NCBI RefSeq assembly: GCF_002270355.1
Contig: NZ_NJFZ01000003.1
Span: 160,307-224,306, forward strand
Direction of reading: 5' to 3'
Length of the DNA stretch: 64,000 nt
From: Flectobacillus sp. BAB-3569
Lineage (GTDB): Bacteria > Bacteroidota > Bacteroidia > Cytophagales > Spirosomataceae
Shown here: in pieces, positions 9,793 through 20,260 of the stretch
Layout: every line of letters starts with the position of its first letter
How positions within the stretch are numbered: position 1 is the first letter of the stretch
Position numbers and translations under genes: made by a program
The notes under the pieces: generated by a model
Seen by the model: the letters and a program-made list of their open reading frames with translations, nothing else
Database searches by the model: none
Told to the model about the DNA's origin: nothing

Positions 9793-9817
9793 TTTATCTC
9801 GCAAAATAAGATTTATA

Positions 9818-12800
9818 TTATCTCACTTTTGTAATTGTAATCGGCACACAAACCTGAGGACAAGATGAACATGTCGCTGGAGGCGTGATAGTCACGTTGT
9901 TCAACGAACATCCATTTGCATCAGTAATTGTAATAGTTTTAGCACCACCACTGATTAAGAATGGACCGAATGGACTTGACGGAGCTCCGTAGTTAGCCGT
10001 TGCCGTTGTAATTCCTGAACCAGAAACAGTATAAGTAGTACCACTACCCCCCGATGGGTTCAATGTGAACGTATAAGTATCATCTGTTGATGTTGCTGGC
10101 GTACCTGCGTCGCTACAGATAGATACTGCACCTGCCAATGTTGGAGCTGCTTTTACTGTTACGTTAAATACATCTACAATAGAACATCCTTGAGCTGATG
10201 ACTTAGTCACACGATACGTAGTAGACAACATTGGAGAAACAGAGATTGAAGCTGTTGTTTCACCAGTATCCCATGAGTATGTCGAACCGCCTGTTGCAGT
10301 CAATGTTACTGAACCACCTGCACAAACCTCTGCTGTAGAAGTAGCACCTGCAGGAGTTGCATTTACAGTTACACTAACTGTTGCTGTTTGGCTACAGCCT
10401 AATGTATTAGTTACTACTACAGTATAAACACCTTGGTTAGCAGCAGTTGCTGAAGCAGTTACTGTTGGTTCTGCTACTGTCGAAGTAAAGCTGTTTGGTC
10501 CAGACCAAGCGTAAGTTTCGCCTGATTGCTTTCCACTTAAAGTAAAGGCAATTGGTGTCTCAGAACATACTGTGATAGTTGGACCACCTGTGATTGTTGT
10601 AGTAGGAGCAGGGTTAACTGTTACAGCAACTGAAGCTGTACCAATACAACCTTTACTATCCGTTACTGTTACTGTATAAGTTCCGCTCATATCAGCTGTT
10701 GCATTAGCAGAAACTACTGGACTTGCTGCTGTCGAAGTAAAGCTGTTTGGCCCTGTCCAAGAATAGGTAGGACTTGTTCCGTCTGTTGTTGCACTTAAAG
10801 TAAGTGGTACACCCGAACAGTTAACCGCTACAACTGTAGTTGCAGTAACCATTGGTTTAGGATTCACCATTACGTTTACAGTAGCTGTCGCACTACAATT
10901 ATCTCCACTAACACCTGTTACAGTATAGACACCTGCATGTTGTGTCATCGAAGCACTTGCTGTTACAGTTGGGTTTGCCGAAGTAGAGGTAAATCCGTTC
11001 GGACCTGTCCAAGAGTAAGTCGATGCACCCGAAGCTGTCAAAGTAATAGGCGATTGCTCACAGACAGCCAATGCTGTTGGAGTAATGGTAATTACAGGAG
11101 CAGTGTATAGGCTAATAGATGTGGTAGCTGTTGCTGTACAACCATTAATATCAGTTACGTTTACTGAATATGTACCAATATTTGCACTTGTTACAGATGC
11201 AATTGTTGGATTTGCTGCTGTAGAGGTAAATCCTGCAGGACCTGACCATGAGTAGCTAGCACCAGCAGGGTTACTGCTTACAGAAAGATTAGCTGTACCA
11301 TTCAAACAAACTTGAAGTGGAGCGTTAGCTGTTGCTGTTGGAACAGGGTTAACATTTACCTGAACTGTAGCTGTTGCTGTACAACCCAATGATGATGTAC
11401 CTGTAATGGTATATACACCAGCGTGGATTGATGTTGCAGATGTTGTTACAGTTGGGTTAGCTGACGTCGAAGTAAATCCGTTTGGACCAGCCCATGCATA
11501 AGTAGCAGTGTTAGTACCTGTTACACCCAAAGTAATCGTTGAGCCTGTACAATTTCCATTAGCAGGTTGTGGCGTTACTGCCAAAACAGGAATTGGAAGA
11601 AGTTCTACAATAATAGGACAACAGTTTCCTGTAGGACAGTTACCTGTAAGTGTTCCATCTAGGGTATAGCTACCAGCTTCAGTCACAGTGAGTGTATTGG
11701 TAGTAGCTCCAGGGATAACAACACCGTCTTTTTTCCATTGATAAGAAGTAAGAGTAGTTGGTGCCGTTAATGTTAACGATTCATTAGAACAAAGTTTTAC
11801 AGGTACACTGATACAAACCGTTTCAGACTCTTTACCGCTGTTGGTATTACCATCTTTTGCTGTGATAGTTGCTGTGTTAAAGATAACACCCTCTGCAACT
11901 GCTGTTACGGTAATAGTGAGTGTAGCTACCAATTTATCGCCACCTAGTAAACTACCAATATACCATTTACCAGTCGTTTGATCATAAGTTGTTCCTGATT
12001 CTGCTGAGTGAGAAACATAAGTTACACCTGTTGGAAGTAAATCTGTAATTTCCAAGCCAGTTGCAGCTGCAGATCCGCTTGCTCTTGTTGCTTTGATTGT
12101 GTAAGTAACTTGAGTACCTTGTGGCACTGGAGCTCCATTGTTGCTACTTGTTTTTGAAACAGCTACATTGATTGTGTTTGCATCACAACTATCAGGAATA
12201 CCGTCACCATCTGTATCCATAAGGTCATTTCCACCAGCACATTTATCTAAACAGTCTGATACACCGTCGTTATCTGAATCTAGTTTTGAATAAGCATAGT
12301 GAACTCTCAAAGAACCTAATACAGAAACTAAACCGCTGGTTGATACGATTCTGATTTTATTGAATGCTTTTGTCGTTTTGAAACCCAACTCATACGTATT
12401 TGTATTTCCTAATAGACCAAGTTTCACTAAGCTACTACCACCAGAAATGCTTTCTTGTTTGATAGTGCCATTATAAGTTTCAATGGTAACGGCGCTTAAC
12501 AAACTTAGATTTATTAAAGAGTTTCCATCTGAAACAACAAAACCAGCTTCAGAACCCGCAGGTACCGTTGTAGGGGAAGTTACTTCAATATAGCTATTAC
12601 AAGAACCAAGAGCGATAGCTAACAATACGTCCATAGAAGCATAGTCTGTTGTACTAGCATTCACAACATTAGCCTCATTACTTACACCAGAAGCACAAAT
12701 AGCAAGTCCTGTTGAATAAAGTCCTTTGCTAACATTATAAGTACCAGTTCCTCCGTTCACCCATTTGGTTGAACAGTCTGCATTAGTTGTTGCAGCAGGA

Positions 12801-13369
12801 CCTTCAAAAGCATAATAAACTTTTAAGCTATTGAATAAACCAACAATTCCACCGCTGTAAAACAATTGAACTTGGTCAAAGTCTTTTGTAGTAGTGAAAC
12901 TTAAAACTTGTTTTCCAATGCTACCTCCTAATACAGAAGCATTCAATAAACCACCTGAAACAGTGGCTGTCTCTTGAAGCGTACCATCACGGAAAGTTTT
13001 GATTGAAATGTTAGATAATGCAGAAGCTGAGAGAATACCAGCTCCAGGAGCTACCACAAAACCGACAACATTACCAGCGGGATAATATTGTTTCGCATCT
13101 TGTACTGTTAAACCAACACCTCCACCTAGAAGAGAGAGTGTTAAATCTATTGTAGAGAAATCACTAAGATCGCCGTTTACGACGTTTGAAGTGTTTGAAG
13201 CACCACCAGTAAGTGATGGCGAAGAGTTGATTGTAACGCCAGTTCCAACGATTGGATCCATTGGGATTTTGTTATTCTCCAATGTTTTCACCTGCGCATG
13301 TGTTTGAAAGATACTGAGCATAGAAATGCACAGTACCACAACTACTTGGGTAAACTTGTTCATGAGCAT
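9818..13369 (-). CDS. Large secreted Ig-like repeat adhesin
   Basis: A 1183-residue exported protein. A signal peptide (ending THAQ) is followed by two related beta domains (~35-190 and ~230-360, each with an N-V-V-N/D-Y/F-A/S repeat start and a K-(L/V)-x-Y-A-(F/Y) end). Next come calcium-binding thrombospondin type 3 motifs (DSDNDGVSD, DTDGDGIPD), a DUF11 domain, and a chain of PKD/Ig-like units. Five units carry the motif YSWTGPNGFTSTSANPTVT or a variant; two more are diverged. It is probably a surface adhesin or matrix protein. The C-terminus is not a recognisable T9SS domain: it stops at a cysteine-rich CSSCPQVCVPITITKVR tail. MNKF at 13363 is an equally possible start. It stands alone with its own terminator. 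Confidence 0.85.
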   Translation of the reverse strand: MLMNKFTQVVVVLCISMLSIFQTHAQVKTLENNKIPMDPIVGTGVTINSSPSLTGGASNTSNVVNGDLSDFSTIDLTLSLLGGGVGLTVQDAKQYYPAGNVVGFVVAPGAGILSASALSNISIKTFRDGTLQETATVSGGLLNASVLGGSIGKQVLSFTTTKDFDQVQLFYSGGIVGLFNSLKVYYAFEGPAATTNADCSTKWVNGGTGTYNVSKGLYSTGLAICASGVSNEANVVNASTTDYASMDVLLAIALGSCNSYIEVTSPTTVPAGSEAGFVVSDGNSLINLSLLSAVTIETYNGTIKQESISGGSSLVKLGLLGNTNTYELGFKTTKAFNKIRIVSTSGLVSVLGSLRVHYAYSKLDSDNDGVSDCLDKCAGGNDLMDTDGDGIPDSCDANTINVAVSKTSSNNGAPVPQGTQVTYTIKATRASGSAAATGLEITDLLPTGVTYVSHSAESGTTYDQTTGKWYIGSLLGGDKLVATLTITVTAVAEGVIFNTATITAKDGNTNSGKESETVCISVPVKLCSNESLTLTAPTTLTSYQWKKDGVVIPGATTNTLTVTEAGSYTLDGTLTGNCPTGNCCPIIVELLPIPVLAVTPQPANGNCTGSTITLGVTGTNTATYAWAGPNGFTSTSANPTVTTSATSIHAGVYTITGTSSLGCTATATVQVNVNPVPTATANAPLQVCLNGTANLSVSSNPAGASYSWSGPAGFTSTAANPTIASVTSANIGTYSVNVTDINGCTATATTSISLYTAPVITITPTALAVCEQSPITLTASGASTYSWTGPNGFTSTSANPTVTASASMTQHAGVYTVTGVSGDNCSATATVNVMVNPKPMVTATTVVAVNCSGVPLTLSATTDGTSPTYSWTGPNSFTSTAASPVVSANATADMSGTYTVTVTDSKGCIGTASVAVTVNPAPTTTITGGPTITVCSETPIAFTLSGKQSGETYAWSGPNSFTSTVAEPTVTASATAANQGVYTVVVTNTLGCSQTATVSVTVNATPAGATSTAEVCAGGSVTLTATGGSTYSWDTGETTASISVSPMLSTTYRVTKSSAQGCSIVDVFNVTVKAAPTLAGAVSICSDAGTPATSTDDTYTFTLNPSGGSGTTYTVSGSGITTATANYGAPSSPFGPFLISGGAKTITITDANGCSLNNVTITPPATCSSCPQVCVPITITKVR

Positions 13370-13783
13370 AAATTAATTTGATTAAACACCTTTTACAGCC
13401 CACATAGAAATACAGTCAAAGTCACAATCGAGAGATTGCTCTTTGGTTGGCGGAGATGTTTTCTACTTAGGAAATTTTAATTTTTTAAATACAACTGGCG
13501 GTTGCTTGCCTAAAAAGGAGCAAAAATTATGCCATGGAGGCTTAAAATATGACTATACGCAAGAGTTTTGAACGAGTGAGGATAATAGAGGATAAGCATA
13601 CTAAAATTAGTACGAAATTGAAGTGCGGCAATTTTAGACTAAACGCTCTAAAACCGTGCCAAAGTATATAATGCTGTATCTTTTTTTGTGGAAATTATTT
13701 GATGGTAAAGAGCTTCAAATATTATAGTATATATGGGTGATTTTAGAGAAAAACTCTATCTGTGAAAGCGCTGATTTTTAGTG
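13370..13783. other. Intergenic region upstream of the adhesin
   Basis: No gene or repeat is identified in about 410 bp. It must hold the adhesin promoter on the minus strand. No TANNTTTG box is convincing. Confidence 0.5.
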
Positions 13784-13816
13784 TATAACGCCACACTTCA
13801 AGCATGTGGCGTTATA
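13784..13816 (-). terminator. Hairpin after the VWA gene, probable operon terminator
   Basis: A perfect 12-bp stem, TATAACGCCACA against TGTGGCGTTATA, with a 9-nt loop. It begins 5 bp after the stop codon of the last gene of the six-gene operon. The T run on the minus strand is short, so termination strength is uncertain. Confidence 0.55.
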
Positions 13817-13821
13817 ACTAT

Positions 13822-15021
13822 TTAGCTATTTGAGCCTTTCAAAACTATGTCATTTTGACTTGCCCATGCACTCATATCTTGTCGATTGATGGCTGCTGCC
13901 ATCATATCTGGAAATAAATCTGGCGTGCAGGCAAATACAGGAATTCCTAAGGTAGATAGAAACTTAGCATTGTCTTTGTCAAAAGAGGGTGCTCCCGAAT
14001 CGTCTAAGGCTAACAGACATATTATTTGAATTCCCGACTCACTTAGCTCCACTATACGTTTGCGCATCTGTACTTGATTACCTCCTTCATACAAATCTGT
14101 AATCATAATAAGAATAGTGTCGTCGGGTTTGTTGATAATTTCTTGGCAATACCCTAAAGCTTTGTTGATATCTGTACCACCACCAAGTTGTACTCCGAAG
14201 AGCAATTCAACGGGGTCTTTCAAATCTTCTGTTAAGTCAACAACCTCTGTGTCGAATACTACCATTTGTGTGGTTACTTGTGGTAACGACGCCATCACTG
14301 CGCCAAATATACCTGAATAAACAACTGAGGCACCCATAGAACCACTTTGGTCGAGACATAAGACGATATCTTTAAGAGAGCGTTTATTTTTACGTCCAAA
14401 TCCTACCCTGATTTCTGGTATAATGGTTTTGTATTCGGGTAAATAGTTTTTGAGATTTTTCTTAATTGTGGTATTCCAATCTATTTCATTGTAACGAGGA
14501 CGCTTGTTGCGAACACTACGATTGATAGCACCTGAAATAGCCTGTACGGTTTTTTGTTCTAGTTTATCCATTAACTCCTCCACGACCTGTTGCACCACTC
14601 TGCGAGCGGTGTCCTTGGTCTTGGAAGGAATCAGTTTGCCCAGTTCCATTAAACTGGCGACCAAATGCACATTTGGGGTAGCCTGTTCCAAAATCTCAGG
14701 TTCGAGCATGAGTTTTTGCTGAAGTTCTGGATGTTTTAGGGCATCGCCTTGCATCACCTGCACAACTGATTGAGGAAAATATTTACGAATATCTCCTAAC
14801 CAACGAGCAACCGAAGGGCTTGAGCCTCCATTTCCTCCTGATCCACCACCGCCACCATTTTGTCCATAATTGAAATTTCGTTTTCTTTCAAAGTCATATA
14901 AAGCAGAGAGCGCATCATCGATTTGACTGTCTAATTCTGACAGTTGAAATTGAGTGCCATCGGCTTCATCGCCTCCCAAAATAAGTCGCCAGCGTCTGAG
15001 TGATTCTTTTTCGTCTGTCAT
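13822..15021 (-). CDS. VWA domain protein (YehP/CoxE-like), last gene of the Yeh-type operon
   Basis: A 399-residue cytoplasmic protein. Residues 1-60 are charged and end in a glycine-rich linker. Residues ~80-200 are helical, and a von Willebrand A domain follows from ~215. The MIDAS metal site is complete: DQSGS (D224, S226, S228), GGGTDINKAL and MITDLYEGG. VWA proteins encoded beside MoxR AAA+ ATPases usually act as their adaptor or partner. This one resembles E. coli YehP in domain and context. It is the sixth gene of the run; 58 bp separate it from the DUF4132 gene. A hairpin follows. The biochemical role of the locus is not known. Confidence 0.85.
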   Translation of the reverse strand: MTDEKESLRRWRLILGGDEADGTQFQLSELDSQIDDALSALYDFERKRNFNYGQNGGGGGSGGNGGSSPSVARWLGDIRKYFPQSVVQVMQGDALKHPELQQKLMLEPEILEQATPNVHLVASLMELGKLIPSKTKDTARRVVQQVVEELMDKLEQKTVQAISGAINRSVRNKRPRYNEIDWNTTIKKNLKNYLPEYKTIIPEIRVGFGRKNKRSLKDIVLCLDQSGSMGASVVYSGIFGAVMASLPQVTTQMVVFDTEVVDLTEDLKDPVELLFGVQLGGGTDINKALGYCQEIINKPDDTILIMITDLYEGGNQVQMRKRIVELSESGIQIICLLALDDSGAPSFDKDNAKFLSTLGIPVFACTPDLFPDMMAAAINRQDMSAWASQNDIVLKGSNS

Positions 15022-15079
15022 AATGCTTAATTTCCGTTTACTCTACTATCGTTCTCTTTAAAAAACTGCATATCTGCCA

Positions 15080-17935
15080 TTACTTCTGAGTAAATGATAG
15101 GGGAGATTTGCTCAAATGGAATGAGTCTTGGTCGTTTGTTTGCTCTGGCTCGTCATAGGTATAACTTCCAAAGTCAACACTGCCGTATTTCACAAACATT
15201 AGATTACCAATGCCACCAATTGAATCCAAATAACCCACACATACCTCTCCCTCCTGTGTGATAATGGCAGTAATGTCCTCTTCTGCGAAGTTTTTGTAAT
15301 AATTGCTGATAAAGCCTGAATCGACTACCGAACCTCTAAACCATCCTCTTTTTTCAAGCATAGAAACAAAGGTGTATCCTGACATTTGGATACCGCTAAA
15401 CTTTGCGGAAATAAGTGTTCCATTGTCGGCAGGGTCAAAATTAACTACCGCACGATTAAGTTGTAAAAATGCAGGAGATAGACCTTCATCCTCTAATACT
15501 TCAGACCAATAGTTGATGGTCTCGGTCTCGAGGATTAGTGGGTGCACCATTCGTATCATTTGTCCTTCTTGGAATTCGACTTCGTCGCCATCTTGGTTGA
15601 TACAAGTTTGGTCTTCCTGTACTTTGAAGGTAAATAACAATTGTTTTTGTTCGTTGAAAGTGCCCCATATTAGTCTCGTAGCGTACACAAACATGATAGG
15701 GTTGTTTAGGAAAAGGCTCTGCCATTTTTCAGTATCCCATTGACGCTGAATAATGAGGTATTGTTCCAAACGAGGTGTTTGGGATTTTACAATGTCTTTG
15801 ATTTCCTTGCCTATTTCTTTAAACTCATCTTGCAAGGCTATAGGCGTACCTTTTGGGAGAGCTTTTAGGGTTTTGTTATCTTCATTCAAGAATAAGATTT
15901 TGAAATCTTGATTGACAAAAGCACGATATTCTTGCCCATCGACTTCAAAGGTTTTAAACAATCCTTCAAAGCCAAAATCAGGAATAATTTGGTCAGCTAA
16001 GTCGTATGGAGAGATTCCTAGCTCTTCGGCAACCAATGAAAAAGACTCCGTTGCAGCAGCGCCGACGTTTTTATTTTTGTTTTTATATTTTCTAGAAAAG
16101 AACTCCACATGACGCAAGGCCTCTGTTCCTCCATTGAGCGCCAATGCCTTTACGACATATTCTGCCATTTTACCGCGATTGTTATCGGCAAATTCTTGCA
16201 CCTTATTTCGCAATTGACGGATGACAGTAGTATCTCCAAAAATACTAGCAAGTATCAAACAGAATTTGAAATTAGCCAGTGCTCCATTGATAAAATAGGC
16301 ATCTAGTAGACTAGAGGCATATTCGTTGTTTTTGTCGGTATCCAAATGCTCAATCAACAATTTTGCTTCAAGGTCAATGCGGATTTCTTTGGCACGACTC
16401 ATACGGTAATGCAAGAAACGAAACGCCTCAACGCTTAGTTGCGAACCATCTTTGAAATATAGCGGAGGAAGTATCTTTTCATCGAGCCAAGGTGTTAAAG
16501 GGGTATTGAGCTTTCCTCTTTTTTGAGCAAGGGCTATTTTGGTATTAATTTCTGCTAAAGAGTTTTGTTGGCTAACTAAGTGACGCAATGATTCCAAAAT
16601 GATATCACGAGCCTCATCATTCTTTTCCTGTTCCAAAAGATCTACCAAAATGGCTTTTGATTCATCGGTATTGATAAGCGATAAAATCAAAAATCCCATT
16701 TGTCGGGCTTCCAACTTTTTAGATTTGGTTAGTTCAGAAGCATTAGGAATAGCATCAGGACCTAATTTGCTTAATAGCCCCGCACCAAATCTGCGTAACT
16801 CTTTCGACTTGTTTTTACTAAGATCCCAGAAATACTGCTGATGCGAGCGAAAATCAAGTGATTCAATGATTTTGAAGTATTTTTTGAAAAAATCTTTCTC
16901 GTTCCAAGGAAGATTGTTCGGGTCTTGATGTAGAGCTTCTATTAAAATATCTAAACTATCTTCTTTCAGTTTACTAGCAATTACCTCTACTACATCAAAA
17001 GGAATAGAATTAATTATTTTAAGATGTTTATGTATTAATTCTTTGTATTTGGCAATGTTGACATCCAGAAGAAAACTACAAATTAAGCTAGATAAGGTTT
17101 TACCTAGCTTATAATCTCTTGATGAATAAATCCGTTTAAATGTTTTTAATTTAGTCTCCTCTTTATGGAGAATATCTACATAAAATAGTTCTTTTTTCGT
17201 TTGATATTTTTCAGGACAATAATCTAATAATAGATGAAAAAGCATCCATTTAGTTTCGATATTTGAGTCGTTATTCACTTCTTCTTCAAATATAGGCTCG
17301 TATTTATTTGGCTGGTATTTTAAGATAGTCTCATAGCAAATGGTATGTTTTGTAAAGGTTTTTAGATGTTGATCTACTAGGTCGGTTCGTTTTATTACTA
17401 GTAATTCGACCAAATTGATATAGCTCTTTTGAAAAGCATTTAGTAAAGATCCTATTTCTGCATCGACATGTCCCAATACATATTCCCCGAATAGGGAGGG
17501 TTCTTTATTATTAACTAAAGAAATACTTTTTGAGATAAAAAAAGTTACCGAACCAAAATCCTTCACATAAAAAAGAGCCTTTTGTATAACTTTCTCAATT
17601 TTGAGATAACTAGAATTATTAATTTGAGAGGAAGCCCAATTCATAAACCAGATAAAGCCTCCAGATTCAGAATAATAGTGATTATTAATTGTCCAAATGG
17701 ATTTTTGTGTCATAATTTCCATTACCATCTCTTCCCATTCATCCCATTCTTCAATTTTTCCAAGTAAAGAATCAAGCGGTATAATATCCCAACGATTGAG
17801 ATAGATGGTGGAAAGATTATTTTCTTGACCACTCAAATAATTTAGAATTTTATCAAATTCATGTTTTTCTTTAGTGTATAAGGGTAAGGCTTTTGTATTT
17901 TTTATATAAGCTTCTAGTCTCTCTAAATTTTTCAT
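15080..17935 (-). CDS. DUF4132 / HEAT-like large protein (YehI-like)
   Basis: A 951-residue protein. The N-terminal two thirds is helical and HEAT-like (~350-640; e.g. SKELRRFGAGLLSKLG). The C-terminal ~290 residues match DUF4132: RLEQYLIIQRQWDTEKWQ, NPIMFVYATRLIWG, MVHPLILE and YWSEVLEDE. E. coli YehI/MolR carries this domain in the equivalent locus. The first ~350 residues are encoded by visibly more AT-rich DNA than the rest. Its ATG overlaps the DUF5682 stop (ATGA), implying translational coupling. No catalytic residues are recognised. A scaffold or AAA+ client-handling role is only inference. Confidence 0.8.
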   Translation of the reverse strand: MKNLERLEAYIKNTKALPLYTKEKHEFDKILNYLSGQENNLSTIYLNRWDIIPLDSLLGKIEEWDEWEEMVMEIMTQKSIWTINNHYYSESGGFIWFMNWASSQINNSSYLKIEKVIQKALFYVKDFGSVTFFISKSISLVNNKEPSLFGEYVLGHVDAEIGSLLNAFQKSYINLVELLVIKRTDLVDQHLKTFTKHTICYETILKYQPNKYEPIFEEEVNNDSNIETKWMLFHLLLDYCPEKYQTKKELFYVDILHKEETKLKTFKRIYSSRDYKLGKTLSSLICSFLLDVNIAKYKELIHKHLKIINSIPFDVVEVIASKLKEDSLDILIEALHQDPNNLPWNEKDFFKKYFKIIESLDFRSHQQYFWDLSKNKSKELRRFGAGLLSKLGPDAIPNASELTKSKKLEARQMGFLILSLINTDESKAILVDLLEQEKNDEARDIILESLRHLVSQQNSLAEINTKIALAQKRGKLNTPLTPWLDEKILPPLYFKDGSQLSVEAFRFLHYRMSRAKEIRIDLEAKLLIEHLDTDKNNEYASSLLDAYFINGALANFKFCLILASIFGDTTVIRQLRNKVQEFADNNRGKMAEYVVKALALNGGTEALRHVEFFSRKYKNKNKNVGAAATESFSLVAEELGISPYDLADQIIPDFGFEGLFKTFEVDGQEYRAFVNQDFKILFLNEDNKTLKALPKGTPIALQDEFKEIGKEIKDIVKSQTPRLEQYLIIQRQWDTEKWQSLFLNNPIMFVYATRLIWGTFNEQKQLLFTFKVQEDQTCINQDGDEVEFQEGQMIRMVHPLILETETINYWSEVLEDEGLSPAFLQLNRAVVNFDPADNGTLISAKFSGIQMSGYTFVSMLEKRGWFRGSVVDSGFISNYYKNFAEEDITAIITQEGEVCVGYLDSIGGIGNLMFVKYGSVDFGSYTYDEPEQTNDQDSFHLSKSPLSFTQK

Positions 17936-20199
17936 AGTCTAGTAATTCCCAAAAGTGTGTCTAACATAGGCAGTACACCTTCGGCGAGTTGATGGTTAAA
18001 GTTTTTGTTAATAGTGGTAAAATCTTGTGATTGAATCATAGTACCTACCTTGGCTTTTTCGCCAAGTTGCTTACGCTCATTGGGTATAAAGTGTGAAAAA
18101 GTACGTCGTAAAATAGGCAACAACTCTGTGAAATATTCCTGTGGAAGTTCCGCTACCCATTTGTAAAGTAGATTCCAAAGGACATGGTCATATATCAAAA
18201 TCATACCGCTTCCTTTGAGGAATCCTTCGAGCCAACCTGCCGAAAAATTGGGTTCTTGTCCTTGTGACAAGGCCCAAGCAAATCGCTCTGCCGTTTCTTT
18301 GATAGTAATCACTTGGGCATCGAGTAGTAGGCGACAAGTACATCCTTGAATGATACCATGAACGCCATCTTTATTCAATAGCTTTTTGAGGGTATCAAAC
18401 CATAGCTGGGTCAGTTCGTCGTTTTCGATGAGCTTGGTAGCCTCATTTACTTGTTGGATATGCCCGAATACTTTTCTTGAGTTGTCATCATCGAGTCCGA
18501 AACAGGTATTGGGTAAGCCTATACAGATGCGGGTGAGGAGACTATCCACTATCAGACGAATTGCTCCTAAGTCTGTTTTGCGAACATTTCCGTATCTGCT
18601 TACTTCCACCATAGGCTTAAGGGCAGTCATTAAGTCTAAAATATCGGCTGAAATGGCAGCGACTTCGTCGATTTTATTAAGCAAAAATTCAATTGCCACA
18701 AATAGCTCAGCAGGAATTGCTTTTTGGATATTGTCGGCAATTTTTCCAATATTTTGTGATTTTTGGCTGGTATCTATTAGGTATTTGGTACAAGCATCTT
18801 CGAGGGTATTGCCCCAAACGGCCTTATCAATCAAAGACAGGTACATTTCGGGCTTCCAAGCCAAAGTCCATGCTTCTTTAAAGGTTCCTTTGCTACGGGC
18901 GTAGACCTTTTGTCCCCAATTGATTTCTAAAATATCCAAGCGATGAATCATCTTACTTCGACTGAGGTCTAACTCTTTTCGAAGATCTAATTCATATTCT
19001 TTCTTTTCGGCAGTCAGTGCCAAACGATTACTTTTTGCCAGTTTTTCAAAGTCAAGCTGTAGAGGGACTTTGGGTAATTCGTCAGGAATTTCGCCCAAGC
19101 GATTGGCTACAATAAGTTTATCTTTGACCAAGCTCAGCAAAATGGTATCACCCATGCACATGACGGTTTGGGTGGCTTCGTTGAGTTCAAGCAAACCAAT
19201 TCTAGAAAGTCCACGTAAACTAGTTAAGGTTTCGGCTAAACGAAATGCCTCAATGACGTGAGCAGTAGATATATCAACTTGTCTTTTGCGAAAAAGTCTT
19301 GCCACGTGACTTAGCCATTCTATCGCAAAATCAGGGTTATTACCTTTTTCCCACAAAAAGTCATACCAACCTGGCGAGGTAATTCCTGCTCCGTATCCTG
19401 AGTGCATGGATAAACGCTGGTTTGTCCATGGAATCCAAGTAGTAGCTACTTTGATTTTAGTTTTGGGTAAAGACTTAAGGAGCTTTGTGTCGGCTTTGGC
19501 AGTGGTGTTTACATCAAGAAGTGCAGGGGCGTGCCAAGCACCACAAACAACTACAATATTGCTGTAAAGTTCGTTTTGAGCCTTTCGGATAATCTCACGC
19601 ATATAGGCTTCACGGGCAATATTTTCTTCATCCAAAACGGATGGGATATTGGCTTGGCGAAGCTCCGACATCATGAGCATTACAGCATCAAAATGTTCTT
19701 TGGCATTGTTAGAAATATAGTTATGCTCAAAATGATGTTCCCACCATAGCTCCGAATTGTCATAACCCGCTATTTCAGCAAAGTAGGCAATAGGGTCTTT
19801 GTGGATGGGCGGAGGAGCTACAGGTTCCTTCTCTTCGCTATCGGCTTCTTCTATTGTCTCATTTTCTTTTTCATTCTTTTTTTGTTGAAAACCTATTGCC
19901 AAAGGTAAATCCAACATTCTTACTGGAATTTGGCGTTGGTTGGCATAAAGGATGGCTTGCCATTCAGGTGAAAACTCCGCAAAAGGGTAGAATGTCGCCT
20001 GTTGAGGGTCGTCTACGTTATAACCAAGTACAGCCACAGGAGGACGAAGCTGTTCGTTGCCTATCCAAGAAATAATCGAATCTAGTTCTGGAGCACCTTC
20101 TACCAATACCATATCTGGCTGGATTTGCTCCAACATTTCGATTACATTTTGGGTCGAACCTACCCCATGATGTCGTATTCCCAAAATTGTTAAGGGCAT
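17932..20199 (-). CDS. DUF5682 protein (YehM-like), ChaN/TraB-like N-terminus
   Basis: A 755-residue cytoplasmic protein of the DUF5682 family, as in E. coli YehM. The N-terminus, LGIRHHGVGSTQNV and PDMVLVEGAPELD, resembles the EreA/ChaN/TraB fold, which includes metal- or heme-linked enzymes. VVVCGAWHAPALLD (~225) is a second block typical of that fold. An acidic low-complexity segment (~112-130, rich in E) interrupts the domain. The C-terminal half is helical. It lies 61 bp after the MoxR ATPase gene and overlaps the DUF4132 gene by 4 bp. An enzymatic role is possible but unproven. Confidence 0.82.
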   Translation of the reverse strand: MPLTILGIRHHGVGSTQNVIEMLEQIQPDMVLVEGAPELDSIISWIGNEQLRPPVAVLGYNVDDPQQATFYPFAEFSPEWQAILYANQRQIPVRMLDLPLAIGFQQKKNEKENETIEEADSEEKEPVAPPPIHKDPIAYFAEIAGYDNSELWWEHHFEHNYISNNAKEHFDAVMLMMSELRQANIPSVLDEENIAREAYMREIIRKAQNELYSNIVVVCGAWHAPALLDVNTTAKADTKLLKSLPKTKIKVATTWIPWTNQRLSMHSGYGAGITSPGWYDFLWEKGNNPDFAIEWLSHVARLFRKRQVDISTAHVIEAFRLAETLTSLRGLSRIGLLELNEATQTVMCMGDTILLSLVKDKLIVANRLGEIPDELPKVPLQLDFEKLAKSNRLALTAEKKEYELDLRKELDLSRSKMIHRLDILEINWGQKVYARSKGTFKEAWTLAWKPEMYLSLIDKAVWGNTLEDACTKYLIDTSQKSQNIGKIADNIQKAIPAELFVAIEFLLNKIDEVAAISADILDLMTALKPMVEVSRYGNVRKTDLGAIRLIVDSLLTRICIGLPNTCFGLDDDNSRKVFGHIQQVNEATKLIENDELTQLWFDTLKKLLNKDGVHGIIQGCTCRLLLDAQVITIKETAERFAWALSQGQEPNFSAGWLEGFLKGSGMILIYDHVLWNLLYKWVAELPQEYFTELLPILRRTFSHFIPNERKQLGEKAKVGTMIQSQDFTTINKNFNHQLAEGVLPMLDTLLGITRL

Positions 20200-20260
20200 A
20201 ATTTTGAGTGCAGATTTAAGCGTTAAGGATTCTGTTTGTTATGAATAGGTATTGCTGATT

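Noticed and set aside
18386-18904. A 172-codon plus-strand ORF inside the DUF5682 gene
   Set aside because: Antisense shadow; no recognisable domain, and the minus-strand gene is supported by family motifs and operon structure.
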